A stretch of 64,000 bases of DNA, taken from the NCBI GenBank assembly GCA_963575745.1, contig CAUYUJ010015506.1, positions 33,501 to 97,500 of the forward strand, written 5' to 3'. How positions within the stretch are numbered: position 1 is the first letter of the stretch; every line of letters starts with the position of its first letter. The translations under genes were made by a program, and so were the position numbers. Positions 60,376-64,000 of the stretch are shown here, one piece after another. The stretch is from Prorocentrum cordatum (taxonomy: Eukaryota > Sar > Dinophyceae > Prorocentrales > Prorocentraceae). The notes beneath the pieces were generated by a model. It worked only from the letters and a program-made list of their open reading frames with translations, made no database searches and had not been told where the DNA came from.

Positions 60376-61443
60376 GTGGGGTACAACGTCCGTCGTCACA
60401 TACAGCCCCGACCCGACATTTGCGTAACAGTCAGCCCAACGACGACCACCACCATCACGGCACAAAATTCGCTACCAAAACGAGTACTAAGGAACGACTC
60501 GACTGATCAGCCCCAAGGGGTTATTAATTACGTCGTTTTGGAGGTATTTGTGGACAAGGGCCGCGCCGCCGACGACGAGTACGACTACGGCCGTACCGCC
60601 AACGACGGGTACTACTACGACAGTTTTTTCGACAGCGACGCGTACTCCTACGAACCCCAGGTCTGCTCAGGCTTCAGGACTACGACGGGCCTGGGGCTAC
60701 GACAACCGCCAGGACCACAGCGACATCCAGAATATGGATCACCACGACTTGGCAGCCGACGACTCCGACTTAGATTTTGGGGACTGCGAAGAGAGCGTGC
60801 CCTCGGGACTACTTCCTGGCCGCTTTGGAGCCTGTCTCCCCTGCCCCCGCGGGTGCCTCAACCCGAGCTACCACAGCCGCCGGCAGAGTTGCCAAGGCCA
60901 CCAAACGAATTTAGGGTGCCACAAGCTAAGATACGAGGGCCACAGGCACAGCTAGGAGAGCCACCAGAAGAGCTCCGAGACCCACTTGCCGATCTACGGG
61001 AGCCACCAGCAGAGCAACGAGAGTCGCAAGCTGAGCCGCGAGGATCGCGAGCTGAGCTACGAGAGCCACGGGCAGGATTACGAGGCCCACCAATTGAATC
61101 ACGAGGGCCACCAGCTCAGATACGAGGGCCACCGGCAGAGCTACGAGGAATACCAGGCGAGATACAGGAGCCACCAGTTCATCCACGAGGGCTACGAGCA
61201 GAGCTTCGGGAACCATCGGCAGAGCCGCGAACTCCACCTGGAATGTTACGAGGACCACAATCCGAGCATCCAAAGCCGCAAGCAGAACTATTTTATCCAC
61301 GGCGGAAGACTTGGACTACCCATAGGCCGATCGCCATCGGCGACGCAGTACAGGGCAAGCGGGCTCGGCAATACGTACCACGATTGCGTCGTGGAGAAGC
61401 TGGACGAAATGTCTGCGACAGTCCGCTGGCTGGATGGCATTAG
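60376..61443 (+). CDS. Doubtful ORF with Glu-Pro-Pro-Ala-Glu repeats
   Basis: 355 codons. The central part (60870-61280) is a tandem repeat of about 24-30 bp, giving peptides such as REPPAEQRESQAEPRGSRAE. Because the units are multiples of three, other frames also stay open, for example frame 2 with YEGHRQSYEEYQ. The upstream 60540-60660 stretch is Tyr/Asp-rich in this frame (DDEYDYGRTANDGYYYDSFF). Which frame, if any, is coding cannot be decided from the sequence. The repeat resembles the 24-bp repeat at 60110-60236. Confidence 0.3.
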   Translation: MGYNVRRHIQPRPDICVTVSPTTTTTITAQNSLPKRVLRNDSTDQPQGVINYVVLEVFVDKGRAADDEYDYGRTANDGYYYDSFFDSDAYSYEPQVCSGFRTTTGLGLRQPPGPQRHPEYGSPRLGSRRLRLRFWGLRRERALGTTSWPLWSLSPLPPRVPQPELPQPPAELPRPPNEFRVPQAKIRGPQAQLGEPPEELRDPLADLREPPAEQRESQAEPRGSRAELREPRAGLRGPPIESRGPPAQIRGPPAELRGIPGEIQEPPVHPRGLRAELREPSAEPRTPPGMLRGPQSEHPKPQAELFYPRRKTWTTHRPIAIGDAVQGKRARQYVPRLRRGEAGRNVCDSPLAGWH

Positions 61444-63010
61444 GTGCTAGCTCTAGCGCGAGTTCAGCCTGTCACGAGCCGCCGATGGGTTTCCAGAATA
61501 CTATGTTTTGAACTATGGTGGTCGTATTCGTTCTACAGCGTTACGGACAAGGCTTTTTACCGCGTGCGTCGCTTCATACATAATATCACATCTACAGCTT
61601 TCACGCGCTGATGAGAAGACGAACGGGCATGTCGTCCACAGCGTTACCGACAATGTATGGCATGGTTACCACAGGCAGGGCGTTGCGTCACCAGTAGCCG
61701 CTACGACATCCCTGGACTGGCCCCGCCGTTCTCCCCCTCCCCTTTTCCTCGGTGGCTTCAGGTGTATCAAAGAGAGTTGGTGGCCTCTCCTCCTTCCTTC
61801 CCTTTCCAGAAGGGGTGTCCTCTGTGTAGACTTCGCGGCGCGCGGCGCGGGGCGGGCGCGGGGGTGCATGACTGACGCGCCCAGCGATTGCGAGAGGGAT
61901 AAGGCCAATGCTAATTCAATATACATCATCGGTGTTACACAACACCCTCCCTCCGAACTCCGTCTTCATAGGTCCCAGCAACAACTCCTCTTCATTGCGG
62001 TAAATGTCCCATTGGAATACAACCATCCGAGAATCTTCAATCGTGCCAAAACACCACTCCTACGATCTCCTTGCCGCAGATCACCGTAAGTGCTGCGTCC
62101 TGACAATTCGACATCGTGCCAGGACGCCGTTCCTGGGACTTTGGAATTCCGCGAATCAGCGAGACTGTCGTGTCGAATTCTTGGGACGGTTGCGGACTTT
62201 CAGGCGGATTTGCGTGGGGTAGCGCGAGAACCACGTATCGAAAAAGGAACCGCGGTCAATTCTTGAAGTTGGTGTGCAATCTAGAGACGAATGCGCGCAG
62301 GGATCGGGCATTACCACGCTTTCAAAAAGAACCACCCTCCATCTTCGCAGCTGCTGTAATTTTTCACGGTCCATATGCGCGGGCTTAACGCGAAAACCAC
62401 AATATGGAAAAGGACCGCCACCCCCCATTGAAGCTGCTGCACCGCTCTCCATCCCTGAAACCAACGCAGGTTTTTAAGGCGGGTGCGCGCGGCGTTCATA
62501 CGAGTTTGACCGCCACCCGTTTCCAGCATGGAAGCTGTTGCACATGGCAAAATTCATGATCATACGTGTAAAGGAATCTTAGGCGAAACGCTGTACACGC
62601 CTTACCGACACGTGTGCGGATGCGACATGAAAAAAAAAGGTATCTTTAAAAAGAAAGGATGGGTGAGGAGGAGGAGGAGGAACAGGCGGAAGAGAAGCCG
62701 GCAGAGCAGGACGGGTAAGGGCATCATGATGGTGATTGTGTATGAAAGTATGTGATCTTGTACGGTATTGTGAATGGTTATGATCGTGGTGAACACATGA
62801 AAATGTTGATGCCGGCTGTACTGATGATGAACATGACGGCGGTGATGATGATGATAACGATGCCAATGGCGACAGCGGCATGATGGAACGGATGCCGAGG
62901 ATTGAGGTGGTGATGATGAGTACCAACACGGTTTATCTTCTCAATGATACGTGCCATACGTCGTCTAAGTTTGTGGTCATGATGAGCTTGGTCATGATGA
63001 ATTCTTATAC
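61444..63010. other. Unique region with no supported gene
   Basis: ORFs are below 200 codons and lack motifs. Two or three diverged copies of a ~130-bp segment (GCGAGAACCAC ... GAAAAAGGA ... TTGAAG) occur at about 62220-62530. Confidence 0.5.
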
Positions 63011-63109
63011 TTTTCATTGAGGATGGAACCCAACACGGAGGGAGAGGAGGAGGATGAGGAGGAGGAGACCGAGACGGATGAGCAGGAGGTGGAGGAGCGG
63101 GAGGTGGAG

Positions 63110-63210
63110 GAGGATGATGCTGCTGCTGATGATGATGATGATGATGCTGATGATGCTGCTGATGATGCTGATGATAATGCTGATGGTGCTGATGATAATG
63201 CTGATGGTGC

Positions 63211-63281
<71 letters not shown>

Positions 63282-63304
63282 ATGATGATGATGCTGATGA
63301 TGCT

Positions 63305-63335
<31 letters not shown>

Positions 63336-63375
63336 AGGAGGAGGAGGAGGAGGAGGAGGAGGAGGAGGAGGAGGA
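63110..63375. repeat. (GAT)n then (GGA)n tract
   Basis: GAT/GCT triplets to about 63335, then GGA triplets. Same order, GAT then GGA, as at 48.6-50.2 and 55.2-56.7 kb. Confidence 0.97.
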
Positions 63376-63599
63376 GCAGGAAGTGGAGGAGACGGAGGAG
63401 GAACTACTTCGACGAGGATGGACGCTTGGGGGGGACGGGGCAGGCGAGGGCGAGGAGCAGGAGGCGTCCGGCGCGACGGGCGCTGCGCGGAGGCGTCCGG
63501 CGCCGAGTGCGCGCGGCTGGCCGCCGAGTGCCAGCAGGCCCCTGGGGCGGGAGCGGGGGCAGGCGCGGGGAGGACGAGGAAGACGTGGGAGGCGGGGGC
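63376..63599. other. GC-rich spacer between opposed purine and pyrimidine tracts
   Basis: No gene supported. It separates a GGA tract on the left from a TCC tract on the right. Confidence 0.5.
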
Positions 63600-64000
63600 T
63601 CCTCCTCACTCCTCACTCCTCCTCACTCCTCCTCCTCACTCCTCCTCCTCCTCCTCCTCCTCCTCCTCGCTCCTCCTCCTCCTCCTCCTCGCTCCTCCTC
63701 TCTCCTCCTCGTCTTCCTCCCTTCGTCATCCTCCCTTCCCTGCCCCTCTCCTCCTTGCCCCTTGCGCCTCGCTGCTCCTTATTCCTCCTTCCTCCGCTCT
63801 CCATCCTCGTCATCGTCCTCCTCATCTTTCCCTCCTCCTCCTCCTCCTCCTCCTCCTCCTCCTAGTTCTCTTTCCTTCTTCCTGTTCTTTTCTACCCCTC
63901 CCCTCATCGCCGTTCTCGGCCCTGCTCCTCCTCCTCCTCCTCCTCCTCCTCCTCCGTTCTGGTCCTCCTCCTCCTCCTCCTCCTCCTCCTCCGTTATGGT
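63600..64000. repeat. (TCC)n pyrimidine tract running off the window
   Basis: CTCCTC-rich sequence, the reverse-complement composition of the GGA tract at 63335-63375. It continues past the right edge. Confidence 0.95.

Overview
The window looks like nuclear DNA of a dinoflagellate. The best evidence is a complete 22-nt dinoflagellate spliced-leader (DinoSL) sequence at 35015-35036, directly upstream of a long intronless membrane-protein ORF. This is the signature of an mRNA that was trans-spliced, reverse transcribed and reinserted. A truncated SL-like copy lies on the minus strand at 48073-48087, and a weaker one at 17494-17514. Large Copia and tyrosine-recombinase (YR) retroelements, a superfamily 1 helicase with many zinc ribbons, a satellite built on a one-base variant of the TTTAGGG telomere repeat, and kilobases of trinucleotide repeats all fit that assignment. 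All functional names are from reading the sequence; no database search was run.

Layout. 1-7.2 kb: a decayed Copia polyprotein, open at the left window edge. It holds a Gag-like region, a methyltransferase-like segment, integrase, reverse transcriptase and RNase H, and is broken by two in-frame stops and two frame changes. 7.6-10.1 kb: two tandem arrays that end in the same sequence block. 10.2-14.5 kb: a frameshifted SF1 helicase with a cysteine-rich, Stc1-like tail. 14.6-20.1 kb: a satellite with a ~710-bp period, interrupted at 17.0-18.7 kb by a segment holding an arginine/serine-rich ORF. 20.7-24.5 kb: AGT-type and ATGT-type microsatellites and two fold-back elements.

24.489-34.986 kb: a nearly complete YR retrotransposon with split direct repeats (A1 ... 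B1-A2-B2), inserted in an ATGT-type microsatellite. It encodes a small membrane ORF, Gag-like ORFs, RT, and a 1868-codon ORF that joins an RNase H-like region, a DnaJ-type J domain and a tyrosine recombinase. 35.0-37.0 kb: the SL-tagged membrane-protein retrogene. 37.7-46.3 kb: a satellite with more than fifty modules joined by CCTAAAG runs.

46.3-48.1 kb, minus strand: an HSP90 pseudogene fragment and a second, possibly SL-tagged ORF. 48.3-64 kb: mostly GAT, GAG, CTC and GT repeats, a MITE-like inverted repeat, a dispersed repeat family with a conserved GC hairpin, and a few low-complexity ORFs of doubtful reality. No tRNA, rRNA, SL RNA gene or CRISPR array was recognised. Intact host genes are scarce; the best candidate for a functional cellular gene is the membrane protein at 35.1-37.0 kb.
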